Of a stretch of DNA of 64,000 nt, positions 24,664-33,712 are shown in pieces. The notes under the pieces were generated by a model. It was given only the letters and a program-made list of their open reading frames with translations. It was not told the origin of the DNA and did not search any database. The position numbers and the translations under genes were made by a program. Origin of the DNA: Lactiplantibacillus daoliensis (lineage in GTDB: Bacteria > Bacillota > Bacilli > Lactobacillales > Lactobacillaceae); NCBI RefSeq assembly GCF_005405005.1, contig NZ_BJDH01000001.1:124001-188000 (forward strand), given 5' to 3'. The number at the start of each line of letters is the position of its first letter. The stretch's first letter is position 1.

Positions 24664-26142
24664 ATGAAAGCAAGCAAATTAATTGAGTGTTTAAAATTCA
24701 AACAGGTCCAACCAGCATTGACCACCGACTTTGACGTGACGATGCTGACGCAAGACACCCGTGAAATCAAGCCAGGCGCGATGTTCGTTGCCGTTGACGG
24801 TTACCATGTCGATGGACACACCTTGGTCGATCAAGCCGTCGCCGCCGGTGCAAAAATTATTGTTGCCCAGAAACCAATCAACGTGAGTGTTCCGGTTATT
24901 TATGTTCAAAACACAGAACGTGCCATGGCCATTTTAGCCGACGTTTTCTATGGTGCACCTAGCCAGAAGATGCGGATGATTGGTGTGACTGGAACAAATG
25001 GTAAAACCACTGTGACCCACTTAATCGAACAGATCTATCGTGACCAACAACAAGCCACTGGCTTGATTGGGACGATGTATCGTAAAATTAAAGATCAAAA
25101 GTACCCAACTGCTAATACCACCCCTGATGCCATCACAACACAGCGAACTTTAGCCGCTATGCGCGATGCCGGTGTTGATACCGTTGCGATGGAAGTTTCT
25201 TCAATTGCCCTCGTCTTAGGACGCGTTTGGGGAATTGACTATGACATCGCCGTCTTCACCAATTTGACGCAGGACCATCTGGATTTCCACAAAACGATGG
25301 CCAACTATGCAGAAGCCAAAGCCATGTTATTCGCCCAACTTGGTAACAAGTATGGTGCGAACGGCACTGAAAAAGTTGCGGTTTTAAACACCGATGATCC
25401 TGTTGGAAAAGAGTTCGAACAATATACGTCCGCGCACGTCTTAACTTTTGGCTTGCAACCAGATGCCATGATCAATGCGCAGCACGTTCAAATTCAAAGC
25501 CATGGGACCGAATTTGACCTGTCTGTCTTTGGACACATCACCCATGTCACGATGAAGTTGATTGGTCAATTCAACGTTTATAATATGTTGGCGGCCTTCG
25601 CTGCAGCTTATGCAAGCGGCATTCCCGAAGACCAAATCATTGCATCGCTTGAAAGAGTTCCCGGCGTTAAGGGACGTTTCCAAGCCGTGCCATCACATAC
25701 GGGTGTAAGTGTCATCGTGGATTATTCACACACACCAGATGGTTTGTTGAACGCCTTGGAAACGATCCAAGATTTTGCTAAAAAAGACATTTATTGCGTG
25801 GTCGGCTGTGGTGGTGATCGTGACAAGGGTAAACGACCAAAGATGGCTAAAATTGCGGTACAACGTAGTACCAAGCCCATCTTCACGTCCGACAATCCAC
25901 GGACTGAAGATCCTGAGGCCATCTTACAAGACATGGTAGCGGGTGTACCAGATGCCAATGTGCCGGTCTATGTGGATCGGCATGAAGCCATCGCCACGGC
26001 CATTGCTCAAGCACAACCCGGCGATGTCGTTTTGATTGCTGGGAAAGGTCATGAGGACTACCAAATCTTAGGCCGGACTAAGCATCATTTTGATGATAGT
26101 GAAGAAGCCGCCAAAGCTTTAGCCTTGAAGCCAACCATTTAA
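24664..26142 (+). CDS. murE: UDP-MurNAc-tripeptide synthetase, mDAP type
   Basis: 492 residues. The Mur ligase ATP loop IGVTGTNGKTTVTHLI, NLTQDHLDFHKTM, and the C-terminal DNPRTEDP motif are clear; DNPR marks the meso-diaminopimelate-adding enzymes, whereas lysine-adding MurE have a different residue set. It adds the third residue of the stem peptide in the cytoplasm. ATG 24664 follows AAAAGGACG. It sits behind the asnB/aspartokinase transcript with its own terminator, giving a small mDAP module. Confidence 0.93.
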   Translation: MKASKLIECLKFKQVQPALTTDFDVTMLTQDTREIKPGAMFVAVDGYHVDGHTLVDQAVAAGAKIIVAQKPINVSVPVIYVQNTERAMAILADVFYGAPSQKMRMIGVTGTNGKTTVTHLIEQIYRDQQQATGLIGTMYRKIKDQKYPTANTTPDAITTQRTLAAMRDAGVDTVAMEVSSIALVLGRVWGIDYDIAVFTNLTQDHLDFHKTMANYAEAKAMLFAQLGNKYGANGTEKVAVLNTDDPVGKEFEQYTSAHVLTFGLQPDAMINAQHVQIQSHGTEFDLSVFGHITHVTMKLIGQFNVYNMLAAFAAAYASGIPEDQIIASLERVPGVKGRFQAVPSHTGVSVIVDYSHTPDGLLNALETIQDFAKKDIYCVVGCGGDRDKGKRPKMAKIAVQRSTKPIFTSDNPRTEDPEAILQDMVAGVPDANVPVYVDRHEAIATAIAQAQPGDVVLIAGKGHEDYQILGRTKHHFDDSEEAAKALALKPTI

Positions 26143-26157
26143 ATAACACCGTTCTAG

Positions 26158-26188
26158 GGCGCTGAGTGAATCTCAGCGTCTTTTTTTG
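26158..26188 (+). terminator. Terminator of murE
   Basis: GGCGCTGAG TGAAT CTCAGCGTC followed by seven T. Confidence 0.85.
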
Positions 26189-26265
26189 CTATTTTCTCGG
26201 TTACTTACAATAACTTTACAATCAAAGTGTATACTCAACTCATCTATGATTGGAGGAAATCTAGC

Positions 26266-26781
26266 TTGATCGTCATTTATATTTTATTGATTGTAACGAC
26301 CGTGATTCTAATGATTACTAGCGGACTTGCTAACCGCCTAAATCATCAACTCACCGATGGCACATTACTTAGTACACGCGACTTCGCAGCTTTTATGGTA
26401 AAAATAGCAGATTTTAATCAGGCCCATCCCCAAGCCAAACAACTCAACAAACGTTATCAGCGTTGCTGGCGTTGGCAAGCGATAATCTTAATGCTTTCAG
26501 GAATTATCGGAATCATTTGGGTGCTTTTTCTGACAGACCTCGATCCTGTTATCCTACTAATATCGATTGTTATGATTACTTTAGCCGCAACTGTTACGAC
26601 CGTCATCACGACAACAAGTTACTACCATTTGACCAAGATCTATACCGCCCATCAATTGCAACTCAAACTTGCCCAAAAGACCCATGCCAGACTTTACTTT
26701 TACAGTAATTCCCTCTTGGTGCTACTGTTCAACTACGAATTCGTCGCTGTAGAATATCACCTATTTGAATCCTTGGTTTAA
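26266..26781 (+). CDS. Membrane protein of unknown function
   Basis: 171 residues with an N-terminal membrane segment, a hydrophilic middle (about 25-65) and two further hydrophobic stretches near 80-120. The TTG at 26266 is chosen as start because GGAGG lies eight bases before; the frame is open further upstream without an RBS. I do not recognise a family. It has a plausible gene layout but codon use is less regular than in murE. Confidence 0.55.
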   Translation: MIVIYILLIVTTVILMITSGLANRLNHQLTDGTLLSTRDFAAFMVKIADFNQAHPQAKQLNKRYQRCWRWQAIILMLSGIIGIIWVLFLTDLDPVILLISIVMITLAATVTTVITTTSYYHLTKIYTAHQLQLKLAQKTHARLYFYSNSLLVLLFNYEFVAVEYHLFESLV

Positions 26782-26904
26782 TCAGTGATTAATTCGATTA
26801 TTCACTAAAGTTACTATTCAGTATTTTATTAATTCGGTTATCGCCTACTTATAATAAAACTTAAGCAACGCACTGCATGTGTCTTAAGAAAGTAGGTCTT
26901 GATC

Positions 26905-27930
26905 ATGATGCCAATGGCTAATCTGAATGCCGTTAAAATTAATGGTATTAATAAAATAACTAAGCCTTTCAACGAGACTGTCACCAGTGGTCAATTTGAT
27001 CCAGCTGTTTTAAAAAATCTGGCTAACTTGACAGAACCTGTCCATTTAGAGAACAATCTCAGGGAGCTCCGAAACGGTAGCTTAACGCCACCGATTGCGG
27101 ATGCCGTGGGTGATCGGGTCAATGTTGAACAAACGCTACTCAAATGCCAAACACGGACCGTCCCAGTGGAATGGTTGACCCCTGCCATTCTGTTACAACC
27201 ACAACTGCTGGTTTATTTCCACGGGGGTGCTTTCTATGGCGGACAGCCTAGCAATAATACGGCTTTATTGAAGTTAATTGCCGATCGTAGTCACTGTGAA
27301 ATCATCAATGTTGATTATGGTCTGGCACCCGAACACAAGGCCCCAGCGGGTATTTTGGATGGCTTAGCCGTCATTCACTATTTGGAGCAAGCCCGACCTG
27401 ATGCCAAAATTGCAATTGCCGGGGACTCAGCTGGCGCTAATATTGCGTTGGCCGTCGCAAGTTTGAATCGGCAACTGGGAAGTCAACAAATCAACCAACA
27501 ATTACTGTTATATCCGGTCACCGCTCCTGGTGCGGATCATCATGGCCCCCTCTGGGATGTTGATCAATTTTCAATTATCCCCAGTCAGCGGAATCGTTTT
27601 GAACATTACCATGACTTGTTCCGTCAAATCGATACGATTATGACTGATTATTATCTCCCTGAAAATGTTGACGCCGCAGCGCCCCTCATCTCACCAATCA
27701 ATCAGTTGGATCTTCGCTGTTCACCTGCCACAACTATTATGATGGGTGAATTTGACCCATTCCGGCTTCAAGCCTGGGATTACGCCGAACGACTCGCTGA
27801 TACCGGTGTGGAGACTACTTTTGTCCAGTACCAAGGTCAAAATCATGCGTTTGCACCATTAATCGATCGGTTCTGGCAAGCTCGAGATGTAGCGAAAATT
27901 ATGACAGAACGACTAGTCAGTTTAATGTAA
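26905..27930 (+). CDS. Alpha/beta hydrolase of the hormone-sensitive lipase family
   Basis: 341 residues. The HSL family's YFHGGAFYGG oxyanion motif, the nucleophile elbow AGDSAGANIALA, the acid residue in GEFDPFRLQA and the His in GQNHAFAP are all present. Such enzymes hydrolyse short-chain esters in the cytoplasm. Start at ATG 26905 (or 26908); AGTAGG is upstream but weak. It stands alone and is followed by a bidirectional terminator shared with the convergent phosphatase gene. Confidence 0.87.
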   Translation: MMPMANLNAVKINGINKITKPFNETVTSGQFDPAVLKNLANLTEPVHLENNLRELRNGSLTPPIADAVGDRVNVEQTLLKCQTRTVPVEWLTPAILLQPQLLVYFHGGAFYGGQPSNNTALLKLIADRSHCEIINVDYGLAPEHKAPAGILDGLAVIHYLEQARPDAKIAIAGDSAGANIALAVASLNRQLGSQQINQQLLLYPVTAPGADHHGPLWDVDQFSIIPSQRNRFEHYHDLFRQIDTIMTDYYLPENVDAAAPLISPINQLDLRCSPATTIMMGEFDPFRLQAWDYAERLADTGVETTFVQYQGQNHAFAPLIDRFWQARDVAKIMTERLVSLM

Positions 27931-27931
27931 A

Positions 27932-27963
27932 CAAAAAAATCTGAGAAAATTCCCAGATTTTTT
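27932..27963. terminator. Bidirectional terminator between the hydrolase and the phosphatase gene
   Basis: AAAAAATCTGAG AAAATTC CCAGATTTTTT; A and T tracts on both sides. Confidence 0.75.
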
Positions 27964-27988
27964 GATCTAATTTACGCTCAGTCAGCGT

Positions 27989-28660
27989 CTATTTACTTAA
28001 ATACCCGGTTTCATTCCAAGTCTTCAACTTAAAGTTTTGATTGTCAGTAGTTTCCACGATCGTTAAACTATCGTTATCCACAATACCGTGACCAACCGTG
28101 TTCAAAACTTTTCCGTCAACCACAAATGGTGCTCGCAAACCCGAGACTGGCACCCCCATTAATGTTTTTATGGTCATAGTAGTGACCAACCCGTGTGACA
28201 CAATTAACACGGGGTTCGGATTATCAACACCCGCCTTGGTCACAACATCATGTACCGCGGCCGTGGTGCGTGCCACGAAGGCAGCGTATGTTTCACCGCC
28301 ATTCGCATCAGCCGGATCATAAGCTTCCGGTTGGTGCATCACCTTGTCTAACTGATCTTTAGGCTCAACATCTTTCTCTAGTTGACCGTCCCACCGGCCA
28401 AAATCAAATTCACTGAAACGTGGTTCTACAATAATTGTTGGTTGCCACTGATTCTCTGCGGTGATCAGCTTCGCCGTGTCCAAGGCGCGCCCTTGAGGAC
28501 TACTATAAACTTGAGAAAATTGAACCTGCTTGAGATAGTTACCAGCGGCGGTTGCGCCGGCAATACCGCTCTCAACTAAAGGTGAATCCGCTGAACCACC
28601 TTGAAAGCGTTTCTCGATGTTATATTGCGTGCGACCATGCCGTACAAAATAAAGTTGCAT
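27989..28660 (-). CDS. Histidine phosphatase (phosphoglycerate mutase family)
   Basis: 223 residues. The catalytic LYFVRHGRTQYN motif is at residues 3-14, with the family's second-half VLIVSHGLVTTM motif bearing the other His. Probably a cofactor-independent-of-glycolysis phosphatase, like PhoE/CobC-type members; too few clues for the substrate. ATG 28660 has GGAGGAAAAGCA upstream. Convergent with the hydrolase at 26905. Confidence 0.88.
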   Translation of the reverse strand: MQLYFVRHGRTQYNIEKRFQGGSADSPLVESGIAGATAAGNYLKQVQFSQVYSSPQGRALDTAKLITAENQWQPTIIVEPRFSEFDFGRWDGQLEKDVEPKDQLDKVMHQPEAYDPADANGGETYAAFVARTTAAVHDVVTKAGVDNPNPVLIVSHGLVTTMTIKTLMGVPVSGLRAPFVVDGKVLNTVGHGIVDNDSLTIVETTDNQNFKLKTWNETGYLSK

Positions 28661-28776
28661 TGCTTTTCCTCCATTATTGACTCGTTAATTTCATTTTACC
28701 CGTCATGCTCATAATAAAAAAGTCCGCAACCTTATCAGGTCTCAGACTCTTGCATGTTTATAATTTTTTAACTAAT

Positions 28777-29312
28777 GGTTGAAAGGCTAAAAAATATCAC
28801 TAATGTCGCAGTACCGGCGACCGTTACGTGTAAAGTAGACTTGTCTAAATTCAGCGTTCCGTCAGTCAGAATCGGTGTGCCGTGGGGGCCAGCGCCAGCC
28901 GAGGTGCGGTCTGGCGCCTCAATTCAAATCCGATAAAACACGTCTTTGAATTGCCCCGCGAGACTAGTCAGCCAGGCACGCCGACTAGTCTTGCCGACAC
29001 TGCACACCGATTTTGACTGACTACACTAAGCGTAAATAACTACTTTATCTCCACAAAACTAATGATTAGCTGGAGGTTGTTGCTGATAACATCGGACGTG
29101 CAGGTGGCGTTTGACCGGCGTTTTTTCCGGTCTTACACCACGGACAGTCCGGGAGATTTGCGATTTTAGCAAAGTTTCCGGGCGAGGCTCAAGACGTTTC
29201 TAAGGCTTGAACCGGTCCCTCGTTCGCATGTTATCTGCAACGACCGGATGCGGCAATGATCGACCAATTTTCATTACCAGATTGTTGACGTCCTCGTGCA
29301 GACCGGCAATTC
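28777..29312. repeat. Structured repeat R2: inverted diverged copy of R1
   Basis: The reverse complement of this stretch aligns along almost its whole length with 9586-10144. Module B lies at about 28868-29013 and module A at 29079-29241 (outer arms 29079-29097 and 29222-29241). Stem bases differ from R1 in matching pairs, for example TAGCAT/ATGCTA versus TAACAT/ATGTTA in module A, and CGAAATTAGTC/GACTAATTTCG versus CGAGACTAGTC/GACTAGTCTTG in module B. No gene is visible. It ends at the stop codon of the GNAT gene. Confidence 0.85.
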
Positions 29313-29888
29313 TTAACTTTCAACCTTGAGTTTTTTAACCATGTGCTCGTAGGGATGGACGCCAATCATCAATTGACCATCGACCTTGAAACCTTGGCGA
29401 TGATATAACTTGGCGGCTCGTGGATTGCCATCATCAACATTCAAGCTAAGTTTCTTCTCACCCAAGTCTGCCACCAAAGCCGGCAAAGCGCTCAACAACT
29501 GACTGCCAATACCTTGACCCTGGGTTTGCGGATCAACAGCTAACATGCTCAGGTACCATTCATCAGGCCGTGCCTCGCCACCTAATTCGAGTGCGCCATC
29601 AAAACCAGATTGAGCCGCCGAAACCGTCGCTAGAATTTGATTAACAGCCACTTCATTTTCTGCGGGATGACCAAAAGCGACCCCGAGAACTTGGTTACCA
29701 TCAACCGCAACAAAGGTCTGTGCTAAACCATCAATATTTTCCGGCATCGCATAAAGTTGCGTTAACATCGCCAATAAATCAGCTTCACTGACCTTTTTCA
29801 AGACCGGCATTTCCATATCCCGATAAATCATCGCAATCAATGGCGCAATTTGGGCACTATCTTGCGGTTGTGCTTTTCGAATTTGCAT
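29313..29888 (-). CDS. GNAT acetyltransferase
   Basis: 191 residues. IRKAQPQDSAQIAPLIAMIY is the typical GNAT start, and LAVDPQTQGQGIGSQLLSAL contains the acetyl-CoA pyrophosphate loop Q-x-x-G-x-G; the end has NPRAAKLYHRQGFKVDG. Substrate not predictable. ATG 29888 follows GGAGGCAAAT. The structured repeat R2 starts directly behind its stop codon. Confidence 0.88.
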   Translation of the reverse strand: MQIRKAQPQDSAQIAPLIAMIYRDMEMPVLKKVSEADLLAMLTQLYAMPENIDGLAQTFVAVDGNQVLGVAFGHPAENEVAVNQILATVSAAQSGFDGALELGGEARPDEWYLSMLAVDPQTQGQGIGSQLLSALPALVADLGEKKLSLNVDDGNPRAAKLYHRQGFKVDGQLMIGVHPYEHMVKKLKVES

Positions 29889-29943
29889 ATTTGCCTCCTA
29901 CAACTAAGTTACACCTCACCCTACCAGAAGAACCGATGCGGCG

Positions 29944-30708
29944 TCAATCTTTCGGCTTAGCTGCGCGGCGATGTTCTAAGGTCATTACCCAAGTCGTAAT
30001 CGGCACGGCTAAAATAACCCCAATCAACGAGAACATGACCATTAAGACCTCACCAACAAAAATTTTATTATTAATCACACTCCCAAAAGAGTAGTGTAGT
30101 CCTGAGAACCAAATAAACAGTGCTAAAAAGCCACCGAAAAAGCCGAAAAACAGCGTATTAAAAGTCGTCCCAATAATCTGCTTGCCAATGCTGATGCCGT
30201 CAATGTAGAGCCGCTTAGTTGCCACGTGCGGGTGCTGCTCGATAATTTCACTTAACCCCGCCGCGATGGCAATGCTGGCTTCCGCAATTGCCCCTAACGT
30301 ACTCAGAATCGCTTCTGTTACCGCGACTCCAACAAAGGATACCCCAATAGTTAGCGACATCCCTTCCAAATCTTCACTATCTTCTAAACTGAATCCCTGA
30401 GCCATAATCACGTGTTCCACAGGAAATATCAGTAAAATCAAGGCAACCATGATAATCAACGAGGCAATATAGGCGGTCTTAGCAGCCAACTCGTTATCTT
30501 CGCCGAAGAAGATGGTAAACGCTAGAATCACAGTGCCAATGACTAATGAGACGCCCATTGCTGGAAAGCCCCACGAAATTAGAACAATGGCTAAAAACAG
30601 TAGCCCAAAATTAAAAATCAAGCTTAAAAAGGCTGTTGCGCCGGTTTTACCACCAATAATGGTCATCAATGCAAACAATACTAGAGCCAAAACGGTAATC
30701 GTACTCAT
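29944..30708 (-). CDS. YibE/F-family membrane protein (second of pair)
   Basis: 254 residues, about seven hydrophobic segments. The pattern LGAIAEASIAIAAGLSEII followed by a conserved ...IGKQIIGTTFNTLFFGFFGG is the YibE/F family signature in its shorter form. Function unknown; the family is thought to be a membrane transporter or channel. It overlaps the upstream homologue by four bases and shares its operon. GGAGGTGACG precedes the ATG at 30708. Confidence 0.85.
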   Translation of the reverse strand: MSTITVLALVLFALMTIIGGKTGATAFLSLIFNFGLLFLAIVLISWGFPAMGVSLVIGTVILAFTIFFGEDNELAAKTAYIASLIIMVALILLIFPVEHVIMAQGFSLEDSEDLEGMSLTIGVSFVGVAVTEAILSTLGAIAEASIAIAAGLSEIIEQHPHVATKRLYIDGISIGKQIIGTTFNTLFFGFFGGFLALFIWFSGLHYSFGSVINNKIFVGEVLMVMFSLIGVILAVPITTWVMTLEHRRAAKPKD

Positions 30709-31817
30709 GCGGACGTCACCTCCCGCGGCATTAAGCGACTAGCCAGCCAGCTAGCCACCGGAATTGCTAAAACAATCCCAATGCCCGAAATCAAGCTCTG
30801 AACCATACCTAATGACATATTCATCGTAAAGGTATAGCCCCAATTATTGCCATTGCGTAGATACAGTAGGGTCATTGAAAAAGTATCTGCCATAAAAATC
30901 AAAAATAAGACATTAATTAAAGGTCCCATGATTGAATGACCAATTTGTAACCCAGACTTGAAGACTTGATTGGGCGCAATGTCTGGCCGTTCTTCCTTTA
31001 ATTGGAACAAAGAGGCAACAATATCAGTCGATTCATCCATGACCGCGCCCAGTGATCCCAGAATTGTTTCTACCAAGAATAACGGCTTAGGTACTTGCGT
31101 CACATATTGCATTGCTTCGTAAGTCACCCCACGCTCATGAGTCACCGCAAAGACAATTAAACTAATCACAACAGCTAATCCAGTTCCAGCCATGGTTGCG
31201 CCCAACGTGACCAACATCTTGCGTGAAAATCCCAATACCAGCCAGAGGGTTAGCACGGCAAAAATCACGGCTAAGATGCCGAATAACGTATAGACGTGAC
31301 CGCCATTCGTGGCCAAATCAATCTGAATGGCCGCATAAAAGAGGACGGCATTTAACGCCACACTCAAAAACGCCATCAGGCCACTGAAACGCATAATCAG
31401 CAACAATAACGCAATGGTCAGCCAAGCAACAAAGGCCAAGGTCGTATCCCGTTTAAGCCCTTGAATGGTAATCGCAGCGGCCTTTTGACTTGGGATCCGC
31501 AGAAAGACCTGATTACCAACGCGATAATCCTGATCCATGGCTTGCGATTTCGTATACGTATTCTTAATCCGATAAGACCGGCCTTGGTGGCGATTATTTA
31601 ACACCGTGACCGTGACCCACTGAGTGGCTGTGACATCTTTGTTATTAAATTCATCCGTCGTCGCATGACGATCGATTGCTTGAACGCGAGTCACCTTCGC
31701 CACCGTTTGCTGGTACAGACCGGCGTTAACTCGTGTCAGACCGACCCCAATTAGACCTAGGACAATCACAATCAGTGTCAGCCATAACCCCCAATGTTGT
31801 TGTATCTGCTGCTTCAC
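30705..31817 (-). CDS. YibE/F-family membrane protein (first of pair)
   Basis: About 370 residues: one N-terminal membrane segment, an extracytoplasmic domain of about 90 residues, then seven or more hydrophobic helices with ETILGSLGAVMDESTDIVAS and GLQIGHSIMGPLINVLFLIF, matching YibE/F. GTG 31817 is preferred because GAAGGG lies eight bases before it; GTG 31835 is the longer option. Works most likely with the overlapping shorter homologue downstream as a heteromeric complex; physiological role unknown. Confidence 0.82.
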   Translation of the reverse strand: MKQQIQQHWGLWLTLIVIVLGLIGVGLTRVNAGLYQQTVAKVTRVQAIDRHATTDEFNNKDVTATQWVTVTVLNNRHQGRSYRIKNTYTKSQAMDQDYRVGNQVFLRIPSQKAAAITIQGLKRDTTLAFVAWLTIALLLLIMRFSGLMAFLSVALNAVLFYAAIQIDLATNGGHVYTLFGILAVIFAVLTLWLVLGFSRKMLVTLGATMAGTGLAVVISLIVFAVTHERGVTYEAMQYVTQVPKPLFLVETILGSLGAVMDESTDIVASLFQLKEERPDIAPNQVFKSGLQIGHSIMGPLINVLFLIFMADTFSMTLLYLRNGNNWGYTFTMNMSLGMVQSLISGIGIVLAIPVASWLASRLMPREVTSA

Positions 31818-31903
31818 TTTTTTCACCCTTCTCACTTAAGCTACTTTCAGCTTAGCACTGCTAATCACCCACCGAACGCTTCCTAACTAATCTTTACCAG
31901 AAC

Positions 31904-32908
31904 CTAAGCACTTTCAATCATGACCTTAAGTGCATGTAGCCAAGCGACCTCAGTTGTCTCACGACTCCGTTGGGCTAACTTCAGACCACGTTCAACTTTT
32001 GCCAACGCAGTTGCCGGCTGCTTGGATACTCGCCATTCATAGACTGCTTGGAGCTTATACTGTGCCAGTGGCTCATAGCGTTGTAATACCTGTTGCACAC
32101 CAGTATCTTGATACCAGCCAATCAAACGTGGCTCTGTCCGGTTAGCCACAAAATTCCAGTAGAGCGTTGCATCTAAATATCGCGCTAAATCGGCTGGCGG
32201 TAATGTATTGAAGCTGGGTTCTAACCGCGCCAGTCCCGTTAGCAAATCAGGTGTACTCAAGCCATGCTGTAAGCCCCATTCCAAGGTTAGAAAGGCTTGA
32301 CGGACGACAAAATAGTTCTGATTACCGCCACCACGAGGCATCTCAATCATCGCCGCGTCTAAATCAGCGACACTGCCCGTTTGCGCATTCAAGGCTGTTG
32401 CTATCGCCGTCACGTACGCAGCCGTCATTGCAGCATCCGACTCACGTGCCGTTTGAAAATCTTTCGCGGCAGTTGGCCGGCCGTGCAAATTCATCGGCAA
32501 TAACTGCCCGATTTTTAAAGTGTTGGCCCAGATCCAAATGATGAAGGCCAATAGCCAGAGATTAAAACTCAGTTTGAATTGTCCCAATGTGACCAGGCTC
32601 ATCACTACCGTAATCAGGCTAAAAAGGCCGCCACCAAAGCAGTAAACGGCATGATTAAACTTGTGCGCATCCGCCGGTGGCATACCGACTAGATGCGGAT
32701 AAGTCGTCAGAGGATGGCTAAAACGCCAATGACCATCACGCTTAGTCAATTGATATCGAAATCCTGCCCATTGCACGACCCGCGCGCCAATCAATCGAAA
32801 CCCAACCCACTGGCCAAGTTCATAGATTAAGGTCGCACCTAATTCGCTAACAATCAGCGCCAGCCCTAACCAGCCAACTGTTGCGATGAATTGTCCCGTT
32901 ACCTGCAT
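31904..32908 (-). CDS. M50-like membrane protein without the HEXXH metal site
   Basis: 334 residues with four hydrophobic segments in the first 140 residues and a helical soluble C-terminal half that looks like tetratricopeptide-type repeats. The stretch ELGATLIYELGQWVGFRLIG has the shape of the M50 (site-2 protease-like) first motif, where HELGH is expected; here Y29 and Q33 replace both histidines. A later LLPMNLHGRPTAAKDFQ resembles the second M50 region without a clear DG. It would be catalytically dead if it is an M50 relative. ATG 32908 follows GGAGGCAGTGGC. Confidence 0.6.
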   Translation of the reverse strand: MQVTGQFIATVGWLGLALIVSELGATLIYELGQWVGFRLIGARVVQWAGFRYQLTKRDGHWRFSHPLTTYPHLVGMPPADAHKFNHAVYCFGGGLFSLITVVMSLVTLGQFKLSFNLWLLAFIIWIWANTLKIGQLLPMNLHGRPTAAKDFQTARESDAAMTAAYVTAIATALNAQTGSVADLDAAMIEMPRGGGNQNYFVVRQAFLTLEWGLQHGLSTPDLLTGLARLEPSFNTLPPADLARYLDATLYWNFVANRTEPRLIGWYQDTGVQQVLQRYEPLAQYKLQAVYEWRVSKQPATALAKVERGLKLAQRSRETTEVAWLHALKVMIESA

Positions 32909-33087
32909 GCCACTGCCTCCTCATGAAATCTTATTATCTAAATTATACGGTAAACTTGCGATGACATAAATATTTCTTCACGACAAAGTTCATCTAGCCT
33001 GCCAACGGTGCTATTATATGAATAATAAATCGTTAAGTATTTGACTTTTTAAATATATATTTTTTTATTTGATTGGAGAATACAGAA

Positions 33088-33526
33088 ATGAAACTTACCG
33101 GAATCATCAATTTAAACTGCTTCTTAAACCATCGACTGGCACAAACAGACTTTTACCGTGAGTGACGGAAAAAGATTCTTTCATCAGCCAGACCATACTT
33201 ATCAATTCAACCAACTTACGAATAGTTATATTATTCGAGAAGTAACCAATAAAAACAAACATAACTTAATTAGCCGAATAATTATTGGCGACATCATTGC
33301 AGGCGGCATTGGCATATTCGCTGATATAATGTCATCCGAAAAAGAATACGCCATTTGTAAACGACTAACGACATTTCTTCAGTTAACTAACGTTTATCCG
33401 AATAAACATGAAATAAATTTAATCACTATGCCTGTCAAAACGATTGCAATTTCCTATAAAACTATCGAAAAGAGCGCAACTATTATGGTAAATGAACTTA
33501 GTGCCGTTGTTGAGTCAAATCACTAA
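33088..33526 (+). pseudogene. Frameshifted small protein, SHOCT/PH-like prophage or stress type
   Basis: ATG 33088 has GGAGAATACAG upstream and gives MKLTGIINLNCFL before running into a stop at 33163. Removing one C near 33130 joins it to the second frame (IDWHKQTFTVSDGKRFF... to 33526), giving about 145 residues. The joined protein, with IIIGDIIAGGIGIFADIM in the middle and beta strands after it, resembles bacterial proteins of the SHOCT/bPH-like group. It is therefore probably a broken gene; its function is unknown. A bidirectional terminator follows. Confidence 0.65.
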
Positions 33527-33562
33527 AATAAACTCAATTGCAAAAAATAATATCAATTTCTA

Positions 33563-33610
33563 TAAAAAAGCCGGTATCACAAGTATTCACTTGCTAATAC
33601 CGACTTTTTT
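33563..33610 (+). terminator. Terminator between the pseudogene and tRNA-Arg
   Basis: AAAAAAGCCGGTAT...ATACCGACTTTTTT with an inner CAAGT/ACTTG pairing; works on both strands. Confidence 0.8.
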
Positions 33611-33616
33611 CATAAT

Positions 33617-33688
33617 TGCGCCCCCCGAGAATCGAACTCGGATCGCAAGGACCGAAATCTCGCGTGCTATCCTTTACACTAAGGGCGC
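33617..33688 (-). tRNA. tRNA-Arg, anticodon UCG
   Basis: The reverse strand folds as a cloverleaf: acceptor GCGCCCT with GGGGCGC, D stem GTGT/GCAC around AAAGGATA, anticodon arm CGAGA TTTCGGT CCTTG, T arm CCGAG TTCGATT CTCGG and discriminator A. The loop places UCG at positions 34-36, reading CGA arginine codons, with the arginine-type GGA in the D loop. Position 31-39 is an A-C mismatch. CCA is not encoded. Confidence 0.85.
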
Positions 33689-33712
33689 CCACATCACTTA
33701 TGTTAGCACAAA

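Noticed and set aside
28700-28760. Terminator-like AAGTCC...GACTC sequence upstream of the phosphatase gene
   Set aside because: The possible arms are only four bases and the loop too long.
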